Source: Nocardioides deserti
GTDB lineage: Bacteria > Actinomycetota > Actinomycetes > Propionibacteriales > Nocardioidaceae
DNA length: 64,000 nt
Assembly (NCBI RefSeq): GCF_014266025.1
Contig: NZ_JACMYC010000004.1
Coordinates: forward strand, 186,001-250,000
Direction: 5' to 3'
Part shown: positions 1 to 7,887 of the stretch, one piece after another
Position numbering within the stretch: position 1 is the stretch's first letter
How the letters are laid out: the number at the start of each line of letters is the position of its first letter
Notes under the pieces: generated by a model
Told to the model about the DNA's origin: nothing
The model's database searches: none
The model's input: the letters and a program-made list of their open reading frames with translations, nothing else
Position numbers and translations under genes: made by a program

Positions 1-753
1 GACCAGGTCCAGCAGCGGCTGGTCCGGCTCGTGACCGATCGCCGAGACGACGGGGGTGCGGGTGGCAGCCACCGCGCGCACGAGCGCCTCGTCGGAGAAC
101 GGCAGGAGGTCCTCGACCGAGCCGCCGCCCCGGGCCACGACGATCACGTCGACCTCGGGATGGCGGTCGAGCCGGGCGAGCGCCTCCATGACCTCCGCGC
201 ACGAGCGGGTGCCCTGCATGGCGGCGTACGCCACCTCGAACCGGACGGCGGGCCAGCGGCGGCGTGCGTTCTCCAGGACGTCGCGCTCGGCGGCGCTGTT
301 CGGCGCGGTGACCAGCCCGACCCGGGTGGGCAGGAAGGGCAGCGGTCGCTTGAGGTGCCGCTCGAAGAGTCCCTCCGCGGCGAGCAGCTGCCGTCGCCGC
401 TCGAGCCGGGCGAGCAGCTCGCCGAGGCCGACCATCCGGATCTCGCGGGCCTGGAGGGAGATGGTGCCGCGGGTCGGGTAGTACGACGGCTTGGCGTGCA
501 CGACGATGCTCGCGCCCTCCACCAGCGGCGCGTCGAGGGAGTCGTAGAGCGAGCGCGCGCAGGTGACGGTCACCGAGATGTCCGCGACCGCGTCGCGCAG
601 CGTCATGAAGACCGTCGCCATGCCGGTGCGGCGCGTCACCTGGGTGACCTGGCCCTCGACCCACACCGCGCCCAGCCGGTCGACCCAGCCGGCGATCGCG
701 TTGGCGATCTGCCGCACCGGTGCCGGTGCGGCGGGCGAGGTCTCCAGGGGCAT
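1..753 (-). CDS. xseA: Exodeoxyribonuclease VII large subunit, 3' part outside window
   Basis: XseA is the large, catalytic subunit of exonuclease VII, which degrades single-stranded DNA in both directions in the cytoplasm. The visible 251 codons run from an ATG at 753 to the left edge of the window, so the C-terminal part is missing. The N-terminal OB-fold region is recognisable ([13 protein letters not shown], then [12 protein letters not shown]), and the last visible residues carry the family signature [13 protein letters not shown]. It is divergent from ispH, with 46 bp between the two starts. The xseB partner would be expected beyond the left edge, as is usual in actinobacteria. The family assignment is secure. 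Confidence 0.93.
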   Translation of the reverse strand, partial: MPLETSPAAPAPVRQIANAIAGWVDRLGAVWVEGQVTQVTRRTGMATVFMTLRDAVADISVTVTCARSLYDSLDAPLVEGASIVVHAKPSYYPTRGTISLQAREIRMVGLGELLARLERRRQLLAAEGLFERHLKRPLPFLPTRVGLVTAPNSAAERDVLENARRRWPAVRFEVAYAAMQGTRSCAEVMEALARLDRHPEVDVIVVARGGGSVEDLLPFSDEALVRAVAATRTPVVSAIGHEPDQPLLDLV

Positions 754-786
754 GGCCGCGAGATTAGGGGATGCCACCGACGCCTC

Positions 787-792
787 TATCCT
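787..792 (+). promoter_or_regulatory. -10 box of a probable leaderless ispH transcript
   Basis: TATCCT ends 7 nt before the ispH ATG, which is the spacing expected if transcription starts at the A of the start codon. A weak -35-like TTAGGG lies at 764-769 with a 17-nt spacer. Confidence 0.5.
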
Positions 793-799
793 GGGAAGC

Positions 800-1804
800 A
801 TGAGCACCGACATCGGCATGCCCCCGATCCTGTCGCCGGAGGACGCCGAGAAGGCGGTCCTCCTCGCGGCGCCCCGGGGCTACTGCGCCGGTGTCGACCG
901 CGCGGTGGTCACCGTGGAGCAGGCGCTGGACCTGTACGGCGCCCCGGTCTACGTCCGCAAGCAGATCGTCCACAACAAGCACGTCGTGGCCGACCTCGAG
1001 CGACGCGGCGCGATCTTCGTCGAGGAGCTCGACGAGGTGCCGACCGGGAGGACCGTCGTCTTCTCCGCCCACGGCGTGAGCCCCGAGGTGCACCGCCAGG
1101 CCGCCGAGCGCGAGCTGAAGACCATCGACGCCACCTGCCCGCTGGTGACCAAGGTGCACCACGAGGCGAAGCGGTTCGCCGCCGAGGACTACGACATCCT
1201 GCTCATCGGCCACGAGGGCCACGAGGAGGTCGAGGGCACCGCCGGCGAGGCGCCCGAGCACATCCAGCTGGTGCAGAGCCCCGCTGACGTGGCCGACATC
1301 GTCGTCCGCGACCCGGCCCGCGTCGCGTGGCTCTCGCAGACCACGCTGAGCGTCGACGAGACCCTCGAGACGGTCGCCGCGATCCGCGAGCGGTTCCCGC
1401 TGCTGCTCGACCCGCCGAGCGACGACATCTGCTACGCCACGCAGAACCGCCAGCTCGCGGTCAAGGAGATCGCCCTGGGCGCCGACCTCGTCATCGTCGT
1501 CGGCTCCGGCAACTCCTCGAACTCCGTGCGCCTGGTCGAGGTCGCCCTCGAGGCTGGCGCCAAGGCTTCCTACCGCGTCGACGACGCCTCCGAGATCGAC
1601 GAGGCCTGGCTCGACGGCGTCCGCACCGTCAGCGTGACCTCCGGCGCGAGCGTGCCGGAGTCGCTGGTCGACGGCGTGCTGGCCTACCTCGCCGAGCGCG
1701 GCTACCCGGACGCCAAGGCCGTGCACACCGCCGAGGAGAGCCTGATCTTCGCGCTGCCCAAGGAGCTGCGGCGCGACCTCAAGGCCGCGGCCCAGGCTCG
1801 CTGA
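800..1804 (+). CDS. ispH: 4-hydroxy-3-methylbut-2-enyl diphosphate reductase
   Basis: IspH (LytB) catalyses the last step of the MEP isoprenoid pathway, reducing HMBPP to IPP and DMAPP with a [4Fe-4S] cluster in the cytoplasm. The 334-residue product has all three cluster cysteines in their usual contexts: [13 protein letters not shown] near residue 29, [13 protein letters not shown] near 113 and ICYATQNRQ near 212. The substrate-loop motif SGNSSNS is also present, and length is normal for the family. The ATG at 800 is preferred because it precedes the conserved [12 protein letters not shown] region by about 20 residues and sits 7 nt after a -10 box. The reading frame stays open for 79 more codons upstream, but those overlap the xseA start and look non-coding. 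Confidence 0.97.
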   Translation: MSTDIGMPPILSPEDAEKAVLLAAPRGYCAGVDRAVVTVEQALDLYGAPVYVRKQIVHNKHVVADLERRGAIFVEELDEVPTGRTVVFSAHGVSPEVHRQAAERELKTIDATCPLVTKVHHEAKRFAAEDYDILLIGHEGHEEVEGTAGEAPEHIQLVQSPADVADIVVRDPARVAWLSQTTLSVDETLETVAAIRERFPLLLDPPSDDICYATQNRQLAVKEIALGADLVIVVGSGNSSNSVRLVEVALEAGAKASYRVDDASEIDEAWLDGVRTVSVTSGASVPESLVDGVLAYLAERGYPDAKAVHTAEESLIFALPKELRRDLKAAAQAR

Positions 1805-1839
1805 CCGTTGGCCGGAGCCGGAGCAGGTCGCGTCAGGTC

Positions 1840-1845
1840 TAGGCT
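1840..1845 (+). promoter_or_regulatory. -10 box before the YciO-like gene
   Basis: TAGGCT is followed by 6 nt and then the GTG start at 1852, with no Shine-Dalgarno sequence. This fits a leaderless transcript starting inside the 47-bp gap after ispH. Confidence 0.5.
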
Positions 1846-1851
1846 CGTCGG

Positions 1852-2475
1852 GTGGCCCGCTTCGTCGACATCCATCCCGACAACCCGCAGCCGCGCCTGC
1901 TCCAGCAGGTGGTCGCGGCGCTGCACGACGACGCGCTGATCGCCTACCCGACCGACTCCGGCTACGCGCTGGGCTGCCGGGTCGGCAACCGGGAGGGGCG
2001 CGACCGGATCCTGCGCATCCGCGGGCTCGACGAGCGGCACCACTTCACGCTGGTGTGCCGCGACTTCTCTCAGCTCGGGCAGCTGGTCCACGTCGACAAC
2101 GCGGCGTTCCGCGCGATCCGCTCGGCGACCCCCGGGCCCTACACGTTCATCCTGCCCGGCACGCCGGAGGTGCCGCGGCGGCTGCTCCACGCGAAGAAGA
2201 AGACCGTCGGCGTCCGCATCCCCGACCACGTCTTCGTCCAGGCGCTGCTGGCCGAGCTCGGCGAGCCGCTGCTCTCGAGCACGCTGATCCTCCCCGGCGA
2301 GACCGAGGCGCGGACCATGGGGTGGGAGATCAAGGAGGAGCTCGACCACGACGTCGACGTCGTCGTCGAGTGCGGCGAGACCCCGGCCGAGCCGACCACG
2401 GTCATCGACTGGTCCGAGGGTGCGCCCGAGGTCCTGCGCCGCGGCGCCGGCGACCCCGACCGGTTCGAGGCCTGA
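1852..2475 (+). CDS. Sua5/YciO/YrdC/YwlC family protein
   Basis: The 207-residue protein has the YrdC fold: the nucleotide/threonine-binding region AYPTDSGYALGC near residue 32, the PGPYTFILPGT segment near 97 and the KKTVGVRIPDH basic loop near 117. YrdC/Sua5 enzymes make threonylcarbamoyl-AMP for the t6A tRNA modification. This length and the PTDSGYALGC variant place it closer to the YciO branch, whose physiological role is less certain. It is not the main Sua5-type enzyme usually found next to prmC in actinobacteria. The GTG start is supported by a -10 box 6 nt upstream. Confidence 0.85.
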   Translation: MARFVDIHPDNPQPRLLQQVVAALHDDALIAYPTDSGYALGCRVGNREGRDRILRIRGLDERHHFTLVCRDFSQLGQLVHVDNAAFRAIRSATPGPYTFILPGTPEVPRRLLHAKKKTVGVRIPDHVFVQALLAELGEPLLSSTLILPGETEARTMGWEIKEELDHDVDVVVECGETPAEPTTVIDWSEGAPEVLRRGAGDPDRFEA

Positions 2476-2500
2476 GCCACGGCCCCGGCCCGCTGCCGGG

Positions 2501-2561
2501 GTAGTAACGGTCGGAAACGTCCGTCACGGCCACCACGGAGGGCAGAGACGTCCGTTACTAC
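2501..2561. terminator. Hairpin between convergent genes
   Basis: GTAGTAACGG at 2501-2510 pairs perfectly with CCGTTACTAC at 2552-2561. Two direct copies of ACGTCCGT lie inside the loop at 2518-2525 and 2548-2555. It lies between the convergent YciO-like and DUF6542 genes and could act as a bidirectional terminator, although there is no T tract. Confidence 0.5.
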
Positions 2562-2607
2562 ACCGCCGGACGGCAGCTACTGGTTCGCCGCGCGGCGGGC
2601 GTGGGCG

Positions 2608-3030
2608 TCAGGAGCCGAGCAGGTCGGTGGGCCGGCCGGTGAGCACCCGCTGGCGCACGAACAGGCAGGCCAGGCACAGCAGGTAGCCGGTCACCAGCGC
2701 GGCGCTGTGGGTGGAGAGCCCGGAGACGAGTGCCTGGACGGCGCCGTCGTGCGGCTCCGCTATCGAGGCGGGGCGGGTGCTGCCGAGCATAGCGAAGACG
2801 ACGAGCATCAGCAGTGGGGGCAGCACCCCGACGGCGAAGAAGTCCGACGGGCGCACCCGCAGGGAGAGCGCGACGCAGAGCGCGACGAAGGCCAGGTCGA
2901 AGAGCCACCCGACGTCGCCGAAGAGCCACACGTCGAGGACGACCGCGGTGAGCGTGACGGCGAGGCCGAGCGCCACCACCTGGAAGGCGGGCTCGCGGCC
3001 CTCCTCCCACAGCGTCCTGGCTTGCTCCAC
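2608..3030 (-). CDS. DUF6542-like small membrane protein
   Basis: A 140-residue integral membrane protein with about four hydrophobic segments. The sequence shows a soluble N-terminal stretch (VEQARTLWEEGREPA), then membrane helices around residues 15-35, 38-55, 62-82 and 103-125. The RVRPSDFFAVGVLPPLLML stretch resembles DUF6542 proteins, which are often encoded near ispH/xseA in actinobacteria; function is unknown. The GTG at 3030 is chosen because AGGAG lies 5 nt upstream. An ATG six codons earlier (3048) has no ribosome binding site but cannot be excluded. It is transcribed away from rmuC, 43 bp downstream of that gene's stop. Confidence 0.7.
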   Translation of the reverse strand: MEQARTLWEEGREPAFQVVALGLAVTLTAVVLDVWLFGDVGWLFDLAFVALCVALSLRVRPSDFFAVGVLPPLLMLVVFAMLGSTRPASIAEPHDGAVQALVSGLSTHSAALVTGYLLCLACLFVRQRVLTGRPTDLLGS

Positions 3031-3072
3031 GACCTCTCCTCGCCGCATCGGTGCTCGCGGGACCGAGGCCCC

Positions 3073-4101
3073 TCAGGCCACCGTAGGGCCGCGGTCGGCG
3101 TCGTCGGGCGCGGCACGCCGGTCCACCGCGCGCAGCTCGACCGCCCGCGGGGCGGGCAGCTCCTCGTCGGTGACCGCCAGGTCGGTGAAGCGGCGGGCGG
3201 AGACGAGCACCCGTGACTCCAGCGACCCGACCGCGGCGTTGTAGTGCCCGACGGCCGCGTTGAGCGAGCGGCCGACGGAGTCGAGGTGGCCGCCGAAGGT
3301 CCCGAGCCGGGTGTGCAGGTCGCGCCCGAGCCGGTGGATCTCGCGCGCCTGCTCGGCCAGCGCCTCGTGCGTCCAACCGTGGGCGACCGTGCGCAGCAGC
3401 GCGATCAGCGTGGTGGGTGAGGCGAGGACGACCTGCTTGGCCGCCGCGTGCTCCAGCAGCCCTCCGTCGGCCTCGAGCGCCGCGGCCAGGAACGACTCGG
3501 CCGGCACGAAGAGCACCACGAACTCCGGCGTCTCCGGCAGCGAGCGCCAGTAGGCCTTCGACCCCAGCTGGTCGACGTGGGTGCGCAGCTGGCGGGCGTG
3601 CCGGGCCAGGTGGTGGCTGCGCTGGACGTCGTCCTCGGCGGAGCTGGCGTCGAGGTAGGCGTCCAGCGGCACCTTCGCGTCGACGACCACCCGGCGCCCG
3701 CCGACCAGGTTCACGACCAGGTCGGGCCGCAGCGCGCCGTCGTCGAGGCGGACCTGCTCGGCGAAGTCGCAGCGGTCCACCAGCCCGGCCAGCTCGACGG
3801 CGCGGCGCAGGTGCAGCTCACCCCACCGGCCGCGCACCTGCGGCTTGCGCAGCGCCGTCGCGAGCGACTGGGTCTCCCGCCGCAGGTCGTCGACCTGCTG
3901 GTGGAGGCGGCCGGTCCAGCCCTCGCGCTGGAGGTCGAGGTGGCGCAGCTGGTCGCTGAGCCGGTCGAGCCCCTGCATCACCTCGGCCGACTCCAGCGCG
4001 CCCTCGACGACCGCCGGCCGCGAGCGCGCCCACAGCACGCCGACCACGGCACCGAGCGCCAGGCCGACCCCGAGGGCGAGGAAGAACGTCACCGTCTGCA
4101 T
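3073..4101 (-). CDS. rmuC: DNA recombination protein RmuC
   Basis: RmuC family proteins limit DNA inversions at short repeats and are predicted membrane-anchored nucleases. The 342-residue protein begins with one membrane helix (about residues 3-25). A region likely to form a coiled coil follows (about 40-85). The conserved RmuC core is next, including GRWGELHLRRAVELAGL and the restriction-nuclease-like motif NLVGGRRVVVDAKVPLDAYL. The C-terminal RRFTDLAVTDEELP segment is also typical. The ATG at 4101 starts four codons before the membrane helix; an in-frame ATG at 4113 would add four residues. It is divergent from the FNT channel gene. Confidence 0.93.
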   Translation of the reverse strand: MQTVTFFLALGVGLALGAVVGVLWARSRPAVVEGALESAEVMQGLDRLSDQLRHLDLQREGWTGRLHQQVDDLRRETQSLATALRKPQVRGRWGELHLRRAVELAGLVDRCDFAEQVRLDDGALRPDLVVNLVGGRRVVVDAKVPLDAYLDASSAEDDVQRSHHLARHARQLRTHVDQLGSKAYWRSLPETPEFVVLFVPAESFLAAALEADGGLLEHAAAKQVVLASPTTLIALLRTVAHGWTHEALAEQAREIHRLGRDLHTRLGTFGGHLDSVGRSLNAAVGHYNAAVGSLESRVLVSARRFTDLAVTDEELPAPRAVELRAVDRRAAPDDADRGPTVA

Positions 4102-4207
4102 GGCCCACAGCATGGCGCCGGCCGCCGACAGTGTGGTTCGGCCCGCGCCGGAGCGGGCACCGTTCCGCGTCCCGCACCACCCCCATCCCGGACGAGACGA
4201 GGCCACC

Positions 4208-5065
4208 GTGAGCGAGAAGCCGGACAGCGCCGGACCGGACAGGGCCACCGACGAGCGGCACGAGCTCGGGGAGACCGACGGGCCGATGGAGGACGTCCTG
4301 GAGAAGTCCTTCACCCGCCAGGTGGAGGAGGGCACGCAGCGGCTGAGCCGTCCGTGGCGCGAGGTGCTGGTGACCGGCTTCGTCGGCGGCACGGAGGTGG
4401 CGCTGGGCGTGCTGGCGCTCCTGGTCGTGCTCCACGAGACCGGCAACCAGCTGCTGGCCGGGCTCGCGTTCTCGATCGGCTTCATCGCGCTGCTCCTCGG
4501 GCGCTCGGAGCTGTTCACCGAGGGCTTCCTCGTCCCGGTCGTGACCGTGGCGGCCAAGCGCGCGAAGCTGCGGCAGCTCGCCAAGCTGTGGTCGGGCACG
4601 CTGGTCGCCAACCTCGCCGGCGGCTGGGTGATGATGTGGCTCGTCGTCTGGGGCTTCCCGTCGCTGCACGGCCAGCTCGTCGAGTCCGCCACGCACTTCG
4701 CCACCGCGCCGGTCAACGCCGAGACCATCTCGCTGTCGATCCTCGGCGGCGCGGTCATGACGCTGCTGACCCGGATGCAGCACGGCACCGAGGACATGCC
4801 GGCGAAGATCGTCGCCGCGGTCGCCGCGGCGTTCCTGCTGGCCGGGACCGAGATGTTCCACTCGATCCTCGACTCGCTGCTCATCTTCGGTGCGCTCCAC
4901 ACCGGCGACGCCGGGTTCGGGTACGCCGACTGGGCCGGCTTCCTCGCGCTGAGCGTGGTCGGCAACATGATCGGCGGCCTCGGGCTGGTGACGCTCCTGC
5001 GGCTGCTGCGCAGCAAGGAGCGGCTCGAGGACGAGCGCCACGGCGCCGAGGCCGAGGACGGCTGA
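4208..5065 (+). CDS. Formate/nitrite transporter (FNT) family membrane protein
   Basis: The 285-residue product has a soluble N-terminal extension of about 55 residues followed by six membrane helices. FNT-type signatures are visible: a first repeat with VTGFVGGTEVALGV, a half-helix region SELFTEGFLVPV, and KLWSGTLVANLAGGWVMMWLV. FNT channels conduct small monovalent anions such as formate, nitrite or hydrosulfide. The extension and the SELFTE motif make it more like the YfdC subgroup, whose substrate is not known. The GTG start has GACGAGG upstream. Another possible start is the ATG of MEDVLEKSF, 26 codons later. It stands alone, divergent from rmuC. Confidence 0.87.
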   Translation: MSEKPDSAGPDRATDERHELGETDGPMEDVLEKSFTRQVEEGTQRLSRPWREVLVTGFVGGTEVALGVLALLVVLHETGNQLLAGLAFSIGFIALLLGRSELFTEGFLVPVVTVAAKRAKLRQLAKLWSGTLVANLAGGWVMMWLVVWGFPSLHGQLVESATHFATAPVNAETISLSILGGAVMTLLTRMQHGTEDMPAKIVAAVAAAFLLAGTEMFHSILDSLLIFGALHTGDAGFGYADWAGFLALSVVGNMIGGLGLVTLLRLLRSKERLEDERHGAEAEDG

Positions 5066-5149
5066 CGCAGGCCGGCCGATCGGGGCGATTGACGTGCGCG
5101 GGCCCTGGCTACTGGCAAGGGAGTCCCACCCCACCACCGAGGAGTCCCC

Positions 5150-5653
5150 GTGCACCTGACCCATGTCCCGCTCCGTGTCGCCACCGGCGCCTACATCCTG
5201 AACTCCGGTGTGGGCAAGCTGGGCGCCGACGAGGGGACCGCCCAGTTCCTCCACGGCGCCGCCGCCGGCACCTACCCGAGCCTGTTCCAGGACATGGAGC
5301 CGAAGCGGTTCGCCAAGGTCCTGGCGTTCAGCGAGATCGCCGTCGGCGCCGCGCTGCTCACCCCGAAGGTGTCTGCGACGGTCGCGGGCGGTGCGCTCGC
5401 GGCGTTCGGCGCGGGCCTGATGGGGATGTACCTCAAGACCCCGTCGATGACCCTGGACGACGGCATCCGCCCCAGCCAGGAGGGCACCGCCGTCGCCAAG
5501 GACGTCTGGCTCGTCGGTGCCGGCCTCACCCTGCTCAGCCAGGGCGTCACCGGCGCGGCGAGGTCGAGCGTCAAGTCGACCCGCAAGGCGGCCCGGAAGG
5601 CGACGAAGCAGGCGTCCAAGAAGGCCGCCAAGGTCTCCCCGCTCGGCAGCTGA
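5150..5653 (+). CDS. DoxX-like membrane protein
   Basis: A 167-residue protein with three or four hydrophobic segments (around residues 8-22, 55-75, 80-100 and 118-135) and a strongly basic tail rich in Lys, Ala and Arg (RKAARKATKQASKKAAK) that may contact nucleic acid or the membrane surface. The arrangement with RVATGAYILNSGVGKLGADE near the start resembles DoxX/YphA-type proteins. Function is unknown. The GTG start follows GAGGAG by 6 nt. It converges with the exonuclease III gene, with 24 bp between the stops. Confidence 0.75.
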   Translation: MHLTHVPLRVATGAYILNSGVGKLGADEGTAQFLHGAAAGTYPSLFQDMEPKRFAKVLAFSEIAVGAALLTPKVSATVAGGALAAFGAGLMGMYLKTPSMTLDDGIRPSQEGTAVAKDVWLVGAGLTLLSQGVTGAARSSVKSTRKAARKATKQASKKAAKVSPLGS

Positions 5654-5677
5654 CGCACGTCCCGCGGGGCGGGCCGG

Positions 5678-6454
5678 TCAGTCGAGGTCGACGACCACCG
5701 GCGCGTGGTCCGAGGCCCCCTGGCCGGCCCGCTCCTCGCGGTCGATGAACGCGCCGGTGACGCGCTCGGCGAAGGGCGCCGAGCCGAGCACGAAGTCGAT
5801 CCGCAGCCCGCGGTTGCGCTCGTAGCGCTGACGGTAGTAGTCCCAGTAGGTGTAGACCTCCGGGCCGGGCGCGTGCGGCCGCACCACGTCGACGTACCCG
5901 TCGTCGAGGAAGGCCTGGAACGCCGCCCGCTCCCGCGGTGTCACGTGCGTCGAGGTCGCGAACTGCTTCGGGTCGAAGACGTCCTCGTCGGTCGGCGCGA
6001 TGTTCCAGTCGCCCACCAGCGCTGTCGGCGTCGTGCGCCACTCCTGCGCGGCCTCGCGCAGCCGGCCCAGCCAGTCGAGCTTGTAGTGGTAGTGCGGGTC
6101 GTCGACCTTGCGGCCGTTGGGCACGTAGAGCGACCACACGCGTACGCCGCCGCAGGTCGCGCCCACGGCGCGCGCCTCGGACTCCGCCGGGTCGCCCCAG
6201 CCGGGTTGGCCGGGGAAGCCGACCTCGACGTCCGCCAGCCCGACGCGGCTGAGCACGGCGACGCCGTTCCACTGGTTGGTGCCGGCGTACGCCACCTCGT
6301 AGCCCATCGACTCCAGCCCCATCATCGGGACCTGCTCCTCGCGCGCCTTGGTCTCCTGGAGGGCGAGGACGTCCACGTCGTGCCGCTCGAGGAAGGCCTC
6401 GACGCGGGCGATGCGGGAGCGGAGGGAGTTGACGTTCCACGTGGCGATGCGCAC
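5678..6454 (-). CDS. xth: Exodeoxyribonuclease III
   Basis: An EEP-family AP endonuclease/3'-exonuclease of base excision repair, acting on abasic sites in the cytoplasm. The 258-residue product carries all the catalytic motifs: IATWNVNSLR at the N-terminus, the metal-binding Glu in LALQETK near 36, NQWNGVAVLS, VGDWNIAPTDEDV near 147, the EVYTYWDYYRQ block, LRIDFVLGS and the terminal SDHAPVVVDL His. The GTG at 6454 is chosen because it starts VRIATWN as in other family members and has AGGGTGG 4 nt upstream. In-frame GTG codons at 6463 and 6472 are alternatives. Confidence 0.95.
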   Translation of the reverse strand: MRIATWNVNSLRSRIARVEAFLERHDVDVLALQETKAREEQVPMMGLESMGYEVAYAGTNQWNGVAVLSRVGLADVEVGFPGQPGWGDPAESEARAVGATCGGVRVWSLYVPNGRKVDDPHYHYKLDWLGRLREAAQEWRTTPTALVGDWNIAPTDEDVFDPKQFATSTHVTPRERAAFQAFLDDGYVDVVRPHAPGPEVYTYWDYYRQRYERNRGLRIDFVLGSAPFAERVTGAFIDREERAGQGASDHAPVVVDLD

Positions 6455-6473
6455 GCACGCCACCCTAAGCACC

Positions 6474-6479
6474 TAGGTT
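6474..6479 (+). promoter_or_regulatory. -10 box before the CDP-alcohol phosphatidyltransferase gene
   Basis: TAGGTT is followed by exactly 6 nt and the ATG at 6486. The divergent xth start lies only 20 bp away, so the transcript is almost certainly leaderless. Confidence 0.5.
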
Positions 6480-6485
6480 CTAGGC

Positions 6486-7202
6486 ATGGACCGGGCGGCT
6501 GCGTGGATGGTGCACGCGTACACGACGACCGGGGTGGTGCTGGGCCTGCTCATGGTCCACCTCGCCTACGACGGGCAGGTCGAGGCGGTGCTGTGGCTGT
6601 TCCTGGTCGCGATGCTCGTCGACGGCACCGACGGGTTCCTGGCCCGGCGGTTCCGGGTCAAGGCGGTCGTGCCCGAGCTCGACGGCGCGCTGCTGGACAA
6701 CATCGTCGACTACCTGACCTACGCGTTCGCGCCGATGGTGCTGCTGTGGGCGACCGGCCGGCTGCCCGACGGCGCGTGGGGCGGCGTGGTGGCGGCGGTG
6801 CCGCTGGTCGCGTCGTGCTACCAGTTCTGCCGCAGCGACGCGAAGACCGAGGACCACTTCTTCCTCGGCTTCCCGAGCTACTGGAACATCGTGGCCTTCC
6901 ACGTCTTCGTGCTCGACCTGTCGGTGACCGCGACCGTGGGGCTGCTGCTCGTGCTGGCGGTGCTCGTCTTCGTGCCGGTGCGCTACGTGTACCCGTCGCG
7001 CACCGAGGCGCTGTGGGGCCTGAACATGACGTTGGCGACGGCCTGGCTCGGCGTCTACGCGCTGCTCGTCGTCGACCTGCCGGACCCCTCGCCGCTGCTG
7101 GTCGCCGCCTCGCTGGCGTACGTCGCGTACTACACCGCCGTCAGCGGCTGGCTGACGCTCTCGGGCCGCCGTCGGGAGGCGTCGCTACCGTCGGCTGCGT
7201 GA
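6486..7202 (+). CDS. CDP-alcohol phosphatidyltransferase, phosphatidylcholine-synthase-like
   Basis: A 238-residue membrane enzyme of the CDP-alcohol phosphotransferase superfamily. The active-site segment at about residues 44-74 reads DGTDGFLARR, then a longer spacer than usual, then ELDGALLDNIVDYLTY, supplying the conserved Asp residues that bind metal and CDP. This spacing, with about seven membrane helices and the FCRSDAKTEDHFFLGFPSYWN segment, matches bacterial phosphatidylcholine synthase (Pcs), which joins choline directly to CDP-diacylglycerol. Substrate assignment to choline is inference from the subfamily pattern. Its stop overlaps the start of the next gene by 4 nt, so the two are translationally coupled. 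Confidence 0.85.
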   Translation: MDRAAAWMVHAYTTTGVVLGLLMVHLAYDGQVEAVLWLFLVAMLVDGTDGFLARRFRVKAVVPELDGALLDNIVDYLTYAFAPMVLLWATGRLPDGAWGGVVAAVPLVASCYQFCRSDAKTEDHFFLGFPSYWNIVAFHVFVLDLSVTATVGLLLVLAVLVFVPVRYVYPSRTEALWGLNMTLATAWLGVYALLVVDLPDPSPLLVAASLAYVAYYTAVSGWLTLSGRRREASLPSAA

Positions 7203-7864
7203 TCGTCACCTTCGACCTGTTCAGCGCCCTCACCGACAGCCGCACCGGCGCCTCGCGCGTGCTGGCCGACCTCGCCGCGACGCGGGGGTGGGCGCAGTCG
7301 GGGGAGGAGCTCTACGACCGCTGGGACGGCCACAACAAGGCGCTCCAGCGCACCGCTGTCGCGCCCACCACGTTCCACGACGTCTCGCTCGAGGCGCTGT
7401 CGCGGGCCTGGCACGAGCTCGGCCACGACCCGTCGTACGTCGCCGGGGACCTGGCCCTGCTGGAGGAGTCGGTCGCGGACTGGCCGCTGTGGCCGGACGT
7501 CGCTGCGGGCGTCGCCGGCGTGGCCGCGGAGCACCGCGTCGGGCTGCTGTCCAACGTCGACGACGCGCTGGCCCGGCGGACGCGGGCACACGCCCTGGTC
7601 GACCCGGACCTGGTGCTGACCAGCCAGCGGCTGGGCGCGTACAAGCCCAGCCGTGAGATCTACACCCGCGCCGCGGCTGTCGCCGCACCGGACCGGCTGG
7701 TCCACGTGGCGGCGTCGGCACGCGACGTGCGCGGGGCGCTGGAGGCGGGCCTGGCGACGGTGCGCCTGGCGCGGCCGGGCCACGTCGTGGACGAGACAGG
7801 GCCGCGGCCGCCGGTCGAGGTGACCGACGCCGCGGCCCTGGCCGAGGCGGTCGCCGGGGTCTGA
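7199..7864 (+). CDS. HAD-family hydrolase, 2-haloacid dehalogenase-like
   Basis: The 221-residue product belongs to the haloacid dehalogenase superfamily. The nucleophile motif is VTFDLFSALTD at the N-terminus, motif II is GLLSNVDD near 121, motif III is GAYKPSREIY near 149 and motif IV is HVAASARDVRGALEAG near 168. The acidic pair usual in phosphatases of motif IV is replaced by a Ser/Asp arrangement more like haloacid dehalogenases. The natural substrate cannot be told from the sequence. The GTG start overlaps the previous stop as GTGA. A bidirectional hairpin follows the stop. Confidence 0.82.
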   Translation: MIVTFDLFSALTDSRTGASRVLADLAATRGWAQSGEELYDRWDGHNKALQRTAVAPTTFHDVSLEALSRAWHELGHDPSYVAGDLALLEESVADWPLWPDVAAGVAGVAAEHRVGLLSNVDDALARRTRAHALVDPDLVLTSQRLGAYKPSREIYTRAAAVAAPDRLVHVAASARDVRGALEAGLATVRLARPGHVVDETGPRPPVEVTDAAALAEAVAGV

Positions 7865-7887
7865 CCCCGGCGGTGGGACGGGGTCAG
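7861..7887. terminator. Compact bidirectional hairpin spanning two stop codons
   Basis: CTGACCCC at 7861-7868 pairs with GGGGTCAG at 7880-7887. The stem includes the stop codons of both convergent neighbours (HAD hydrolase and SLC13 transporter). Confidence 0.5.
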